Below, one piece after another: positions 30,252 through 39,358 of a DNA stretch of 64,000 bases. The position numbers and the translations under genes were made by a program. This DNA comes from Brucella tritici (GTDB taxonomy: Bacteria > Pseudomonadota > Alphaproteobacteria > Rhizobiales > Rhizobiaceae), in the NCBI RefSeq assembly GCF_008932295.1, contig NZ_WBWA01000018.1:34112-98111 (forward strand), in the 5' to 3' direction. Positions within the stretch are counted from its first letter, which is position 1, and every line of letters starts with the position of its first letter. The notes beneath the pieces are model-generated. The model was not told the origin of the DNA. It ran no database searches and saw only the letters and a program-made list of their open reading frames with translations.

Positions 30252-31868
30252 TTATTTGGCGACTGAAATCTCAGCCAATGGCAGGTTGCAGCAAGCCGAA
30301 TAGCGCACGCCGTTCACCTTGCTATTATATGCCAGAATGACGTCCGGGCTCAGCATCGGAATGATGACATTGGCAGCGGCCATTTTCTCACCAGCCTGGA
30401 ACCAGACTTTATCAGCCTGATCGGCAGGCGCTTTAAGAGCATCGGCCATAACCTGCTGAATATCGCCGATCACGAATGACGGGTCACGCGCTTCACCGGC
30501 GCGCTTGGCCCAGAGGCTGCCCTTTGCCAGACCGAATGCATCGACATATTGCGATGTGCCATAGAAGTCAGGTGCATAATAGACGACAGTCAGCGGCGTG
30601 CCGTCACCATTCACCTTCTCACGCCACGTTGCAAAAGAAACAGGCTGCAGTTCAACCTTGATGTTTACCTTGGACAGATCCTGCTGGATCTTCTGCATCA
30701 TCTGCGTGAAGTCGACGCCGTAGACGTTGAGATTTGGATAAGTCGCCTCAAGCTTGAAGCCATCTGGATGCCCTGCCTTTGCAAGCAGTTCCTTTGCCTT
30801 GTCGGGGTTGTATTCAGGTATCTTGTGATCAGAGCCACCCGGGAAGCCAATCGGAATGGCGGCACCAATCAGTTGGCCTTTGTCGCCCAGCATGAAATCG
30901 AGCAGGGTTTCACGATCGATTGCCGTGGAAATTGCCTCGCGTACTTCAGGTGTCAGCGGCACTTCGTTGGATTTTGCACCTGGTGAAAGTGCAATATAGA
31001 TGAAGTTATAGGAGTGAATGGAATCGATCTTCACGTCGGGATTACGGATGGTCTTGGCAGTTTCCGGATCGATCTGCATGGCAATATCTGCAGAGCCATT
31101 TTCAAGCATCTGCGCCTGTGCAACCGCATCCTTCACCTGACGGATGACGACTTCCCCTACTTTCGGAGCCTGGCCCCAATATTTTTCATTCCGTTTCAGA
31201 CGAAGTTCGGAATTGGGCTCGTAAGCAGCCAGAACGAATGGACCACTGCCAGCTGAATTGGCGAGAAACCAGGCTTCAGCATTGTCCTTTTCTGCAGCAT
31301 CTTCGCCATTTACGGCCTTGGCTTCAGACGTAGCAACCTCACTATTGACGATGCCGAAATATGGCGAAGCCACAACATTGAAGAACTCCGAATTTGGCGC
31401 CTTGGTCTTTACGACCACCGTTGCCTCATCAGGCGTATCGATGGAAGCAATCGTATCTGCCAGAAATGAAGGGCTTGCCTTCACATTCTTGAGGCGCTCC
31501 CAGGACCACTTAACGTCCTTGGCTTCAACCTTTGAGCCATCCGAGAACACAGCTTTCGGATTTATCTTGAAGGTAAATTCGGTCTGATCGCCATTTGCAG
31601 TATAGCTCTCGGCGAGCACCGGCACGACCTTGTTATCTTTGTCGAGCGACAAGAGGCCTTCATAAACTGCCGAGTCATAAATCTGGCAGGTGTCGCAGAA
31701 GGTGCGATGCGGATCGAGCGAGTTGATGTCCATGTTGCGTGCGATCACAAGAGAATCTGCATTTTGCGCATAGGCTGCGGGAACCGCAGTCAGCAACGTC
31801 GCAGCCATCATCAGGCTTTTGAAATTCGTCATCAAAAGGCGGTTCAGCCCTGTTTTCCCATTTTTCAT
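30252..31868 (-). CDS. periplasmic substrate-binding protein of the dipeptide-type ABC importer
   Basis: A 538-residue family 5 binding protein. ATG 31868 has GAGGAA upstream. A signal peptide ends around TLLTAVPAAYA-QNADS. The mature protein shows SLDPHRTFCDTCQIYDSAVYEGL, DVKWSWERLKN, GSGPFVLAAYEPN, LTPEVREAISTAIDRE and YNPDKAKELLAKAG, all family features. It is the last gene of the operon that starts with enoyl-CoA hydratase at 36394 and likely serves the DppBCDF-type complex at 23911-27861. Two Cys pairs (FCDTC, YSACC) could form disulfides. Confidence 0.92.
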   Translation of the reverse strand: MKNGKTGLNRLLMTNFKSLMMAATLLTAVPAAYAQNADSLVIARNMDINSLDPHRTFCDTCQIYDSAVYEGLLSLDKDNKVVPVLAESYTANGDQTEFTFKINPKAVFSDGSKVEAKDVKWSWERLKNVKASPSFLADTIASIDTPDEATVVVKTKAPNSEFFNVVASPYFGIVNSEVATSEAKAVNGEDAAEKDNAEAWFLANSAGSGPFVLAAYEPNSELRLKRNEKYWGQAPKVGEVVIRQVKDAVAQAQMLENGSADIAMQIDPETAKTIRNPDVKIDSIHSYNFIYIALSPGAKSNEVPLTPEVREAISTAIDRETLLDFMLGDKGQLIGAAIPIGFPGGSDHKIPEYNPDKAKELLAKAGHPDGFKLEATYPNLNVYGVDFTQMMQKIQQDLSKVNIKVELQPVSFATWREKVNGDGTPLTVVYYAPDFYGTSQYVDAFGLAKGSLWAKRAGEARDPSFVIGDIQQVMADALKAPADQADKVWFQAGEKMAAANVIIPMLSPDVILAYNSKVNGVRYSACCNLPLAEISVAK

Positions 31869-31905
31869 TTCGTTCCTCGTTTTTCTCTTCTTATGTTCAA
31901 ACTCA

Positions 31906-34083
31906 TCAGGCATTACGCGTGATTTTTTCCAGCGCCGCCCGAACCTTTTCCGACGACCCGAGAGCCGCCTTATTCAAGACCAGTGAAACCACAGGCGACG
32001 ACAAACTGCCGGTCACATGGAGAATTTCATGGTCAAGATCGTTGAAGAAACGCCGCTGAATTTCAGCAGCCCAATGCCGTCCGAGCGAAAGCCCGCTCGC
32101 GACCTGCTCGGCAATCACTACACGGTTGGTCTTGGCTATAGACTGGCCGATAAGCTCCCAATCAATGCCCGTCATATCGAGGCTGCGCATGTCGATAATC
32201 TCGGCATCTATGCCGGATTCTTCCGCGGCTTTAACCGAGGCCTGTACCATCACAGATGTTGCAAGCACCGTACATGCCGAGCCTGATCTCACGATGCGGG
32301 CCTTCCCGAGAGGAATACAATAATCACGGTCTTCCTTGGGCACGAGGCTTTCACGCTGATAAAACTCAACATGCTCGATAATGGCCACAGGGTCATTTGA
32401 CTTGAGCGCGCTGTTCATCAACCCGACATAGTCAAAGGCATTGGTAGGAGATACGACACGCCATCCCGGAAACATGGCAAACAATGCCGATGGATCACCC
32501 GAATGCTGTGAGCCGTAGCCAGTGTGCGGCGACACGCGAACGCGCAACACGATCGGCACGGGAAAACCATCGCCGAACATATGACGGACTTTGGAAATAC
32601 CATTGGCAATCTGATCAGCCGCAACAAAGCAGAAGTCACCGAACATGATTTCCACAACCGGGCGCAGTCCCCGCAAGGCCGCTCCCAGCGCAACGCCCGT
32701 AAAACCATTTTCCGCAATCGGCATGGCGAGCACTCTTCCCGGAAACAGCTCAAGTGCGTTCTTGGTGAACCCGCTGACGCCACCGGCAAAACGGTGAACA
32801 TCCTCACCCATGACGATGATTGTCGGGTCCTTCTCCATTGCCCGACCAAGAACATCGGACGCAGCCGCCGCAAAACGCACCTTCACAAGCTCGTCGGCGG
32901 AATAGTCCTCAATCTCGCTAAAGCGAGCATCAGAGAACTCCTGCCCGTCGCCAAGTATGCCTTCATCGACGCTTTCTGCTGAAGGCCATAGAGCATTAGG
33001 TATCCGCAGCACATTGCTACCGGGTGCTGTTTCGGTCAGGCGAGATCCTGCAGCCTGCACTGCAGCACTGACTTTCACGTCGATCTCGGCAAGCTCTGCA
33101 TCGCTGGCAATGCCAAGCTCCTTCAAGCGCCGCTCTGCCTGCGCGATTGGATCACGGCGCTTCCACTCTTCTTCTTCTTCGCCTGTACGATAGCCGAAAT
33201 CGCTCCCGGCCTTACTCCCGCTTTGATGAAGGTAGCGATAGCATTCCGCTTCAATAACGACCGGGCCGCCTTCTTCTTCAATGATCTGACAGGCATCACG
33301 CATTGCCTGATGAACAGCGACAACATCCATTCCGTCACACTCAATGCCAGGGAAGCCCAGCATTGGACCGCGCGACGCAATGCGTGTTTCGCGCGTGGCA
33401 TCCTGAATGTGTGTCGATACCGCGTAGAGATTGTTTTCGACGTAGAAAATCACCGGCAAACGATAGAGTGCAGCGATGTTCATCGCTTCATAGGTAGCTC
33501 CCTGTAAGGAAGCACCATCGCCAAAGAATGCGACCGATATACCCTTTCTACCAAGCAGTTTATCGGCAAGCGCATAGCCGACGGCATGAGGAATGTTGCC
33601 CCCAACGATGGCACTTGTGCCTGCAATGCCGGATGCGGCATCGCGCATATGCATGGAGCCGCCACGACCACCGCAATAGCCGGGGTTAAGCCCCATAATC
33701 TCTGCCATCAAACGATACACGGCATCATTCATGTCGTCGGTAAAATCGGATTGAAGAATGTCGAAATCCGATGGCGTCTGTGCATTGATCAGCTTCGTCA
33801 GCACCTGGTGATGCGCACGATGTGTACCATTGATCTGGTCATTGGAACCGAGCATCGACATGGCGCCCACTGCTGCAGCTTCCTGCCCGATACTGGCATG
33901 AGCCGGACCATGAACCAGCCCCGCTTTCTCAAAGTCGAGTATTTTTTCCTCAAAGCGCCGGATGAGCTTCATCTGGCTATACCATTTCAGCAGATCACCG
34001 GCTTTTGCAGCGCGCCAGTCATCTTCCGTCACATTGAGCCGATACCAGGGCGCAGAAGGTTTCAGTTCAATTTTCTCGGCCAT
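31906..34083 (-). CDS. fused E1 alpha-beta component of a thiamine-dependent 2-oxo acid/acetoin dehydrogenase
   Basis: A 725-residue protein joining the E1 alpha and beta chains that are usually separate. The N-terminal half has HASIGQEAAAVG and the ThDP motif FFGDGASLQGATYEAMNIAA ending in ENN. From about residue 400 the beta half begins (VRFAAAASDVLGRAMEKDP, MGEDV, ENGFTGVALGAALRGLRPVV, HTGYGSQHSGDP). Both halves keep their ThDP-site residues. It decarboxylates a 2-oxo acid or cleaves acetoin-like ketols and passes the acyl group to the E2 at 28891. No E3 gene is in the window. It lies 12 bases after the hydroxyacyl-CoA dehydrogenase gene. Confidence 0.9.
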   Translation of the reverse strand: MAEKIELKPSAPWYRLNVTEDDWRAAKAGDLLKWYSQMKLIRRFEEKILDFEKAGLVHGPAHASIGQEAAAVGAMSMLGSNDQINGTHRAHHQVLTKLINAQTPSDFDILQSDFTDDMNDAVYRLMAEIMGLNPGYCGGRGGSMHMRDAASGIAGTSAIVGGNIPHAVGYALADKLLGRKGISVAFFGDGASLQGATYEAMNIAALYRLPVIFYVENNLYAVSTHIQDATRETRIASRGPMLGFPGIECDGMDVVAVHQAMRDACQIIEEEGGPVVIEAECYRYLHQSGSKAGSDFGYRTGEEEEEWKRRDPIAQAERRLKELGIASDAELAEIDVKVSAAVQAAGSRLTETAPGSNVLRIPNALWPSAESVDEGILGDGQEFSDARFSEIEDYSADELVKVRFAAAASDVLGRAMEKDPTIIVMGEDVHRFAGGVSGFTKNALELFPGRVLAMPIAENGFTGVALGAALRGLRPVVEIMFGDFCFVAADQIANGISKVRHMFGDGFPVPIVLRVRVSPHTGYGSQHSGDPSALFAMFPGWRVVSPTNAFDYVGLMNSALKSNDPVAIIEHVEFYQRESLVPKEDRDYCIPLGKARIVRSGSACTVLATSVMVQASVKAAEESGIDAEIIDMRSLDMTGIDWELIGQSIAKTNRVVIAEQVASGLSLGRHWAAEIQRRFFNDLDHEILHVTGSLSSPVVSLVLNKAALGSSEKVRAALEKITRNA

Positions 34084-34095
34084 GATAAAGGTTCC

Positions 34096-35610
34096 CTAAT
34101 TGCATTCTGCCAATGGCAGTTTCAGTTCTGCCCTGCGGCGCAGCCAAAGGCTGGCGCGATATCGCGGATCGCCAGTTCTCCCAAACATGCGATCCAGAAT
34201 ATGGACGACGATATCGGCTCCGATCCGGTCGCCCCATTCAAGCGGGCCATATGGATAGCCGAGTCCCAAACGCACGGCAGCATCGAGGTCATCGACTGAT
34301 GCTATGTTTTGATGAACGATATCGGCTGCGATATTCACAATCATTGCCAGAACACGCTGGCAAACAGTTCCGCATGTATCTCCAACCAGCGATGCTTTGA
34401 CTCCATCGGACTGCGCCAAAGCGAGAGCCTGTTGCCGCGTAAGGTCAGTTGCTCCCGGTGAAGCGACCAGCGTTCGGTGTCTGTCGATGCCAAATAGCGG
34501 ATCAAAGCCAATGGTGTTGGCAGAGTTCAGACCTTCCCGCACAATTGCCGAGGTTAGATCATCACCGATCAAGCCGATCAGAACCAGCGCGCTCGCGCTT
34601 ACATCATTGATGACTGGAACGCCTGCCTGCTTCGCGAGCTTATGCAGCGCCTTGTCAGGTGTATCGCCGATAATCGTCACCGATTTGGGCAGGCTCCGCG
34701 CGCCATCGCTTGCTACAGCTGTGGTGGCATCGTCTGAATAATCATAAAAGCCGCGGCCGCTTTTGCGTCCAAGCAGACCTGCATCAAGGCGCTGCCGTGT
34801 GATAACCGACGGACGATAACGGGGTTCGTGATAATACTGCCCGTAGATCGCTTCCATGACGGGATGCGACACATCAAGTCCCGTCAGATCAAGAAGCTCG
34901 AAAGGCCCCATGCGGAACCCGGCAGCATCCCGCAGAATTGCATCAATCGTAGTGAAATCGGCGATATTTTCCCGGATCATCGCAAGCGCTTCCGTGCCAT
35001 AAGCACGACCAGCGTGGTTGACAATGAAACCAGGTGTGTCGGAAGCCATCACAGGTCGATGACCAATCCGCACAGCTAACTCTTTTAGAACATCAAGAAC
35101 CCTGTCATCAGTCAGTGCAGCTTTGATCACTTCCACAACCCGCATTAGCGGAACGGGATTGAAAAAGTGAAATCCAGCTATACGCTGTGGACGTTGAGCT
35201 TTTCCGGCAATTGCAGTTACCGACAAAGACGATGTATTTGTCGCGATGATTGCTTCAGACGGGAGGCATTTTTCGAGAGCGGCGACCAACTCCCGCTTCA
35301 CACCAATGTCTTCAAGCACAGCTTCTATGACAAGGTCGGCCACATCCAAATCGCCAAGAGCATCAACAGGCGTGATCCGATCAAGAACACCTGCAGCCGT
35401 ATCTGAGTCCAGTTTCCCGCGCAAAACCCGGCTATCCAGGCGCTTTGCAAGCTCCTGTTTTGAAGCCTCGGCTTTTCCGGGAAATTGGTCGAATATATGA
35501 ACAGTCAGGCCAGCCGCAGCCATGGTTTCGGCTATGCCGATCCCCATAATCCCGGCACCAACGATACCAACTCTATTGATAAGACTATATTGCTCCGACA
35601 TCGCAGCCAT
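34096..35610 (-). CDS. 3-hydroxyacyl-CoA dehydrogenase (PaaH/PaaC type, double C-terminal domain)
   Basis: A 504-residue protein. ATG 35610 sits directly after the preceding stop with AAGGGGC upstream; an ATG nine bases later is possible. The NAD fold is RVGIVGAGIMGIGIAETMAAAG, then NTSSLSVTAIAG and RIAGFHFFNPVPLMRVVEVI with the catalytic His, then SDTPGFIVNHAGRAY. Two 3HCDH C-terminal domains follow, one near 186-290 and one near 395-490, giving the ~500-residue form found in phenylacetate and related catabolic operons. It oxidises 3-hydroxyacyl-CoA after the hydratase. Confidence 0.92.
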   Translation of the reverse strand: MAAMSEQYSLINRVGIVGAGIMGIGIAETMAAAGLTVHIFDQFPGKAEASKQELAKRLDSRVLRGKLDSDTAAGVLDRITPVDALGDLDVADLVIEAVLEDIGVKRELVAALEKCLPSEAIIATNTSSLSVTAIAGKAQRPQRIAGFHFFNPVPLMRVVEVIKAALTDDRVLDVLKELAVRIGHRPVMASDTPGFIVNHAGRAYGTEALAMIRENIADFTTIDAILRDAAGFRMGPFELLDLTGLDVSHPVMEAIYGQYYHEPRYRPSVITRQRLDAGLLGRKSGRGFYDYSDDATTAVASDGARSLPKSVTIIGDTPDKALHKLAKQAGVPVINDVSASALVLIGLIGDDLTSAIVREGLNSANTIGFDPLFGIDRHRTLVASPGATDLTRQQALALAQSDGVKASLVGDTCGTVCQRVLAMIVNIAADIVHQNIASVDDLDAAVRLGLGYPYGPLEWGDRIGADIVVHILDRMFGRTGDPRYRASLWLRRRAELKLPLAECN

Positions 35611-35611
35611 A

Positions 35612-36394
35612 CTAGCGCCCCTTGAACTGAGGCTTGCGTTTGGACAGGAAGGCGTCAATGCCTTCCCGCTTATCTTCCGTGTCGAAGAGAAGCTGGAACG
35701 CTTTACGCTCCAATCTCAGAGCCGTTTCAAGAGGTGCATCTTCGCCGTGAGTGACAGCCTCTTTGATTTGTTCCGCTGCAAGCGGTGGCATCAGGGCAAT
35801 TTTTCCGGCGAGCTTTAGCGCTTCTTCCAACGCCTGCCCTTCGTCGGTCAATCGGCTGACGAGACCGTATCTTTCCGCGTCCACCGCCGAGATCATTTCT
35901 CCTGTCAGAGCAAGCAGCATGGTCTTATATTTGCCTATCGCGCGTAAAAGCCGTTGCGTACCTCCTGCGCCAGGCATCAATCCGAGCTTGATTTCCGGCT
36001 GACCGAAATTTGCTGTTTTTGATGCAACGATAATATCGGCGTGCATTGCAAGCTCACAACCACCGCCCAACGCATAGCCTTCCACGGCAGCGATCACAGG
36101 CTTGGGGCAACGAGCGAGGCTCTCCCAGTAACGATGAAGCCGCTGGGCGAGAATTTCTCCAGCACCAGTCTGTGCGAACACTTTAACATCTGAACCAGCG
36201 GCGAAATTTCCACCTTTGCCTGCAATGACGATAACCCGCGTTTCCGCATCACTTGCAAGCCGATCAACTGCTTCTGACAGTTTCTGGCGGATATCCATAT
36301 TCAATGCATTGAGTGCTTCTGGACGATTGATTTCCAGTAAGGCCACACCTGCCGCCTGACGGCTTTCGATCACCACATCGGTAAGCTCGGTCAT
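35612..36394 (-). CDS. enoyl-CoA hydratase/isomerase family protein
   Basis: A 260-residue crotonase. ATG 36394 is preferred because GGGGAGAGG precedes it; an earlier in-frame ATG at 36460 lies inside the TGGAATTTAATTTCA operator. Motifs: NALNMDIRQKL, GNFAAGSDVKVFAQ (oxyanion loop), EGYALGGGCELAMHADI and NFGQPEIKLGLMPGAGG with catalytic Glu. It hydrates enoyl-CoA for the following dehydrogenase. It is the first gene of the minus-strand operon ECH-HADH-E1-binding protein. Confidence 0.9.
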   Translation of the reverse strand: MTELTDVVIESRQAAGVALLEINRPEALNALNMDIRQKLSEAVDRLASDAETRVIVIAGKGGNFAAGSDVKVFAQTGAGEILAQRLHRYWESLARCPKPVIAAVEGYALGGGCELAMHADIIVASKTANFGQPEIKLGLMPGAGGTQRLLRAIGKYKTMLLALTGEMISAVDAERYGLVSRLTDEGQALEEALKLAGKIALMPPLAAEQIKEAVTHGEDAPLETALRLERKAFQLLFDTEDKREGIDAFLSKRKPQFKGR

Positions 36395-36444
36395 CCTCTC
36401 CCCAACTTCCCCTGAACCCATTCCAATCATGGCAAAACCACAAA

Positions 36445-36459
36445 TGGAATTTAATTTCA
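36445..36459. promoter_or_regulatory. TGGAATTTAATTTCA operator between hydratase and acyl-CoA dehydrogenase operons
   Basis: This 15-base near-palindrome differs from those at 27951 and 47979 at one central position. It lies in the divergent gap between the enoyl-CoA hydratase operon (start 36394) and the acyl-CoA dehydrogenase gene (start 36571), so one bound regulator could act on both. Reading the minus strand, TATAAA lies just upstream of it. Confidence 0.6.
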
Positions 36460-36570
36460 TTTTATATTGTCTCGAACTTTAATCTATGAAACATTCCCTT
36501 AGCAATAGGATATTTCTGCAAAACGCGACGTGTTTCATCTTTGTTGAAATCACCCGCGAAGGGGCACTTC

Positions 36571-37713
36571 ATGATCCGCGACCCGGAGACCTTTCAATCA
36601 CTGTTAGAAACGATCAGACGCTTTGTCAGAGAGCGGTTGATGCCCGTCGAAAGACAGGTGGAAGAAACAAACAGCATCCCCACCGATGTCATAGACGACA
36701 TGCGTGCCATGGGCCTGTTCGGCCTCTCAATTCCTGAACAATATGATGGACTTGGGCTGACAATGGAGGAAGAAGTCCTCGTCGGTTTTGAGCTCGGCTA
36801 CACCTCTCCGGCATTTCGTTCTGTCATCGGCACAAACAACGGTATCGGGTCGCAGGGGATTATCGCTGACGGCACCGACGCCCAGAAAACCTATTGGTTG
36901 CCAAGACTTGCCAGCGGAGAAATCATTGGCTCCTTCGCCCTGACAGAACCCGATGTGGGGTCCGATGCAGGTGCGGTCAAAACCACGGCTGTAAAAGACG
37001 GCGATGCTTACATTCTCAATGGCGTAAAACGCTTCATAACCAATGCGCCGATTGCTGGCGTATTCACGCTCATGGCACGAACAGGCGAAGCCGGACCTTC
37101 CGGCGTCACAGCATTTCTGGTTGACCGCAATTCACCCGGCCTCACCGTTGGTAAGGCGGACCATAAGATGGGACAACGCGGCACGCAGACCTGTGATGTC
37201 TATCTTGAGAATGTTCGTGTCCCTGCGGAAAACATCATTGGTGGTCTGGAAGGCCGTGGCTTCAAGACAGCAATGAAAGTTCTCAACCGTGGTCGGCTGC
37301 ATATATCCTCCGTCTGCACAGGCATGGCAGAGCGATTGATTGATGAAGCCGTCGGCTTTGCCAAAGCCCGTGTTCAATTCGGCAAGCCCATTGCAGAACA
37401 CCAGATGATACAGGCAATGCTGGCGGATATGAGCACCGAAGCCTATGCCGCACGATGCATGGTACTCGATTCAGCGCGTGCTTTCGATGATCGGGACCCC
37501 GCAATCATTCGCAAGGCAGCAAGCTGCAAACTCTATTGTTCTGAAATGGTGGGACGCGTCGCCGATCACGCCGTGCAGATACATGGTGGCTCCGGCTATA
37601 TGCAGGACTATGCTGTCGAGCATTTCTATCGCGATGTGCGCCTGTTCCGTCTTTATGAAGGCACGTCACAAATTCAGCGGATCATCATCGCACGCGAAAT
37701 GACGAGGGCTTAA
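36571..37713 (+). CDS. acyl-CoA dehydrogenase
   Basis: A 380-residue flavoprotein. The frame opens earlier with TTG, but ATG 36571 follows AAGGGG and begins MIRDPETFQSLLETIRRFVR. Family signatures are GSFALTEPDVGSDAG, RFITNAPIAGVFTLMAR, DHKMGQRGTQTCDV and the C-terminal YEGTSQIQRIIIAREM with the catalytic Glu. It catalyses the first, FAD-linked step of beta-oxidation. It is divergent from the hydratase operon and three bases upstream of the shikimate-dehydrogenase-like gene. Confidence 0.93.
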   Translation: MIRDPETFQSLLETIRRFVRERLMPVERQVEETNSIPTDVIDDMRAMGLFGLSIPEQYDGLGLTMEEEVLVGFELGYTSPAFRSVIGTNNGIGSQGIIADGTDAQKTYWLPRLASGEIIGSFALTEPDVGSDAGAVKTTAVKDGDAYILNGVKRFITNAPIAGVFTLMARTGEAGPSGVTAFLVDRNSPGLTVGKADHKMGQRGTQTCDVYLENVRVPAENIIGGLEGRGFKTAMKVLNRGRLHISSVCTGMAERLIDEAVGFAKARVQFGKPIAEHQMIQAMLADMSTEAYAARCMVLDSARAFDDRDPAIIRKAASCKLYCSEMVGRVADHAVQIHGGSGYMQDYAVEHFYRDVRLFRLYEGTSQIQRIIIAREMTRA

Positions 37714-37716
37714 CCC

Positions 37717-38505
37717 ATGGAAGTTACCGGCAAGAGCAAAATTCTTTTCGTTCTGGCACATCCAATCGGTCATGTGCGGGCAAGCCACGTCTTCAATACC
37801 CACTTCGATAAGACAGGGAAGAACGCAGCGGCGGTTCCCTTGCACGTTCATCCTGAAGATCTTGCACAAGTCACGCAATCCATTCGCAAAATGGGCAATG
37901 TAAGCGGCTTTGGTGTGACTATCCCACACAAGATCGCAATCATTCCACTTCTCGATGCTGTGACAGACGCAGCGCAAGAAATTGGTGCCGTCAATTTCGT
38001 GCGCCGGGAGGAAAGTGGTCGCCTTGTTGGTGACAATTTGGATGGCCCCGGCTTTATCGAAGGATTGCGCAGCAATGGTATCGAACCTAAAGGCATGTCT
38101 GTTTTGATGCTGGGAGCAGGCGGCGCCGGGCGTGCTGTGGGCTTTGGGCTGGCAAAGGCGGGCGCGCGTTCCTTGTAGATCGCCAATCGCGATACTGCAA
38201 AAGCTGCAGCACTCGCCACGGATATACAGTCGGCCTATCCAGACTGCTCATTTCAAAGCGGACCGGATCATAGCTCCCATTTCGATCTCATCGTCAATAC
38301 GACTTCGCTTGGCATGGCCGAGCAAGACGAGCTTCCGCTTGATCTGACAGGAGTCTCGTCCGACACCATAATATCCGACATCATCGTCAATCCGCCAATG
38401 ACGCGCTGGCTGGAATTGGCGCAAGCTAAAGGATGCAGGATCATCAATGGTGTCCCGATGCTTGATGCACAGATGGTTCTGGCATGCAAACATATGGGCA
38501 TTTGA
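37717..38505 (+). pseudogene. aroE: shikimate dehydrogenase-like gene with in-frame TAG
   Basis: The frame encodes a 262-codon AroE-like protein interrupted by TAG at 38176-38178 (after GAGGAGRAVGFGLAKAGARSL) and resuming in frame with IANRDTAKAAALATD through NGVPMLDAQMVLACKHMGI to TGA at 38505. Length and motifs before and after are normal (FGVTIPHK with the catalytic Lys, GAVNFV, DNLDGPGF, NTTSLGMAEQ). A single base change of a sense codon such as TTG would explain the stop. The opening HPIGHVRAS differs from canonical biosynthetic AroE (HPIxHSxSP), so this was probably a catabolic paralogue for quinate/shikimate-like substrates. The first fragment of 153 residues lacks most of the NADP domain. 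Confidence 0.85.
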
Positions 38506-38571
38506 GTCGTGGTGATGAATTGATATATTCGACCGCTCGACAAGGATACGTCCGGCAATTGGAGCCTATTG

Positions 38572-39300
38572 ATGAATGTTGTAAACGAACCGGACAACAG
38601 CTTGACTGAAACCGATGAAGCTATCGCGGAAGAAGCTCAGGCGGAATCTGGTGAGGTGTTGTCCAACACTGTTTACAATACGCTCAAATCGCAGCTAATG
38701 CAGGCGCAACTTCTTCCGCTGCAGCGGCTCAAGGTCCGCGATCTTGCGCGCTCGTTAGGAACATCTGAGACCCCTGTCCGTGAAGCTCTGATTCAGCTTT
38801 CGCGCGAAGGCGCCATCGAGATCAAGCCGCGCTATTACATCCGCGTGCGAAAGCTTTCAGCCGATGAATACGAAGAGATTCGTGCGATGCGTCTGGAACT
38901 TGAACCTATGGCGGCGGAGCGCGCATTGCCGCATATCACCGAAGACGACATTCTCCAGCTTGAAGACCTGCATAATAGGCTGATCGCTGCAGAAAAATGC
39001 GGCGACTGGCCTGAAGCATTGCAGACAAACTTCGATTTCCATTTCATCATCTATCGTCGTTCAGGCATGAAACATCTGATTGATGTGCTTGAAGCATTCT
39101 GGATGCGTATTGGTCCAATCCTGTCGGAACTCTATCCCAACGCTGTGCCTTCTTATGCCGGACCTCACCAGCACGAACAGGTTCTGGCAGCCTTGCGTGA
39201 TCGAGACTCTTACGCTCTGCGCATGGCCATCCGCATGGACCTGATCGAAGGCGGAGCAGCTCTTGTCAGACATCTGAAATCGTCAGCCTATACAGATTGA
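38572..39300 (+). CDS. GntR-family regulator, FCD type (copy 1)
   Basis: A 242-residue regulator; ATG 38572 follows GGAG by seven bases. The winged helix is near 40-100 (LKVRDLARSLGTSETPVREA), then the all-helical FCD effector domain (RAMRLELEPMAAERAL, FDFHFIIYRRSGM). It is closely similar to the GntR at 44753, including an identical SETPVREAL recognition helix. It runs convergent to the PotD-like binding protein gene. TGATATATTC just upstream (38521-38530) resembles the cluster's operator. Confidence 0.9.
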   Translation: MNVVNEPDNSLTETDEAIAEEAQAESGEVLSNTVYNTLKSQLMQAQLLPLQRLKVRDLARSLGTSETPVREALIQLSREGAIEIKPRYYIRVRKLSADEYEEIRAMRLELEPMAAERALPHITEDDILQLEDLHNRLIAAEKCGDWPEALQTNFDFHFIIYRRSGMKHLIDVLEAFWMRIGPILSELYPNAVPSYAGPHQHEQVLAALRDRDSYALRMAIRMDLIEGGAALVRHLKSSAYTD

Positions 39301-39305
39301 TCCAA

Positions 39306-39335
39306 ACAAAAAGCCGACGCCACTCGGGCGCCGGC
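39306..39335 (-). terminator. rho-independent terminator of the importer operon
   Basis: Arms at 39313-39321 and 39327-39335 form a nine-base stem with one mismatch and a five-base loop. On the minus strand the stem is followed by a T-run (AAAAA at 39308-39312 on the plus strand). It ends the minus-strand operon whose last gene stops at 39359. Confidence 0.7.
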
Positions 39336-39358
39336 CTGACATTGCATTGGGACTTTGC

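Noticed and set aside
37717..38505. Programmed amber read-through or pyrrolysine use in the aroE-like gene
   Set aside because: Nothing nearby suggests a pyrrolysine system, and a simple nonsense mutation explains the data.
38521..38530. TGATATATTC upstream of the first GntR gene as a full operator
   Set aside because: Only nine of ten bases match and a single copy is present, so it is mentioned as a resemblance and not called.
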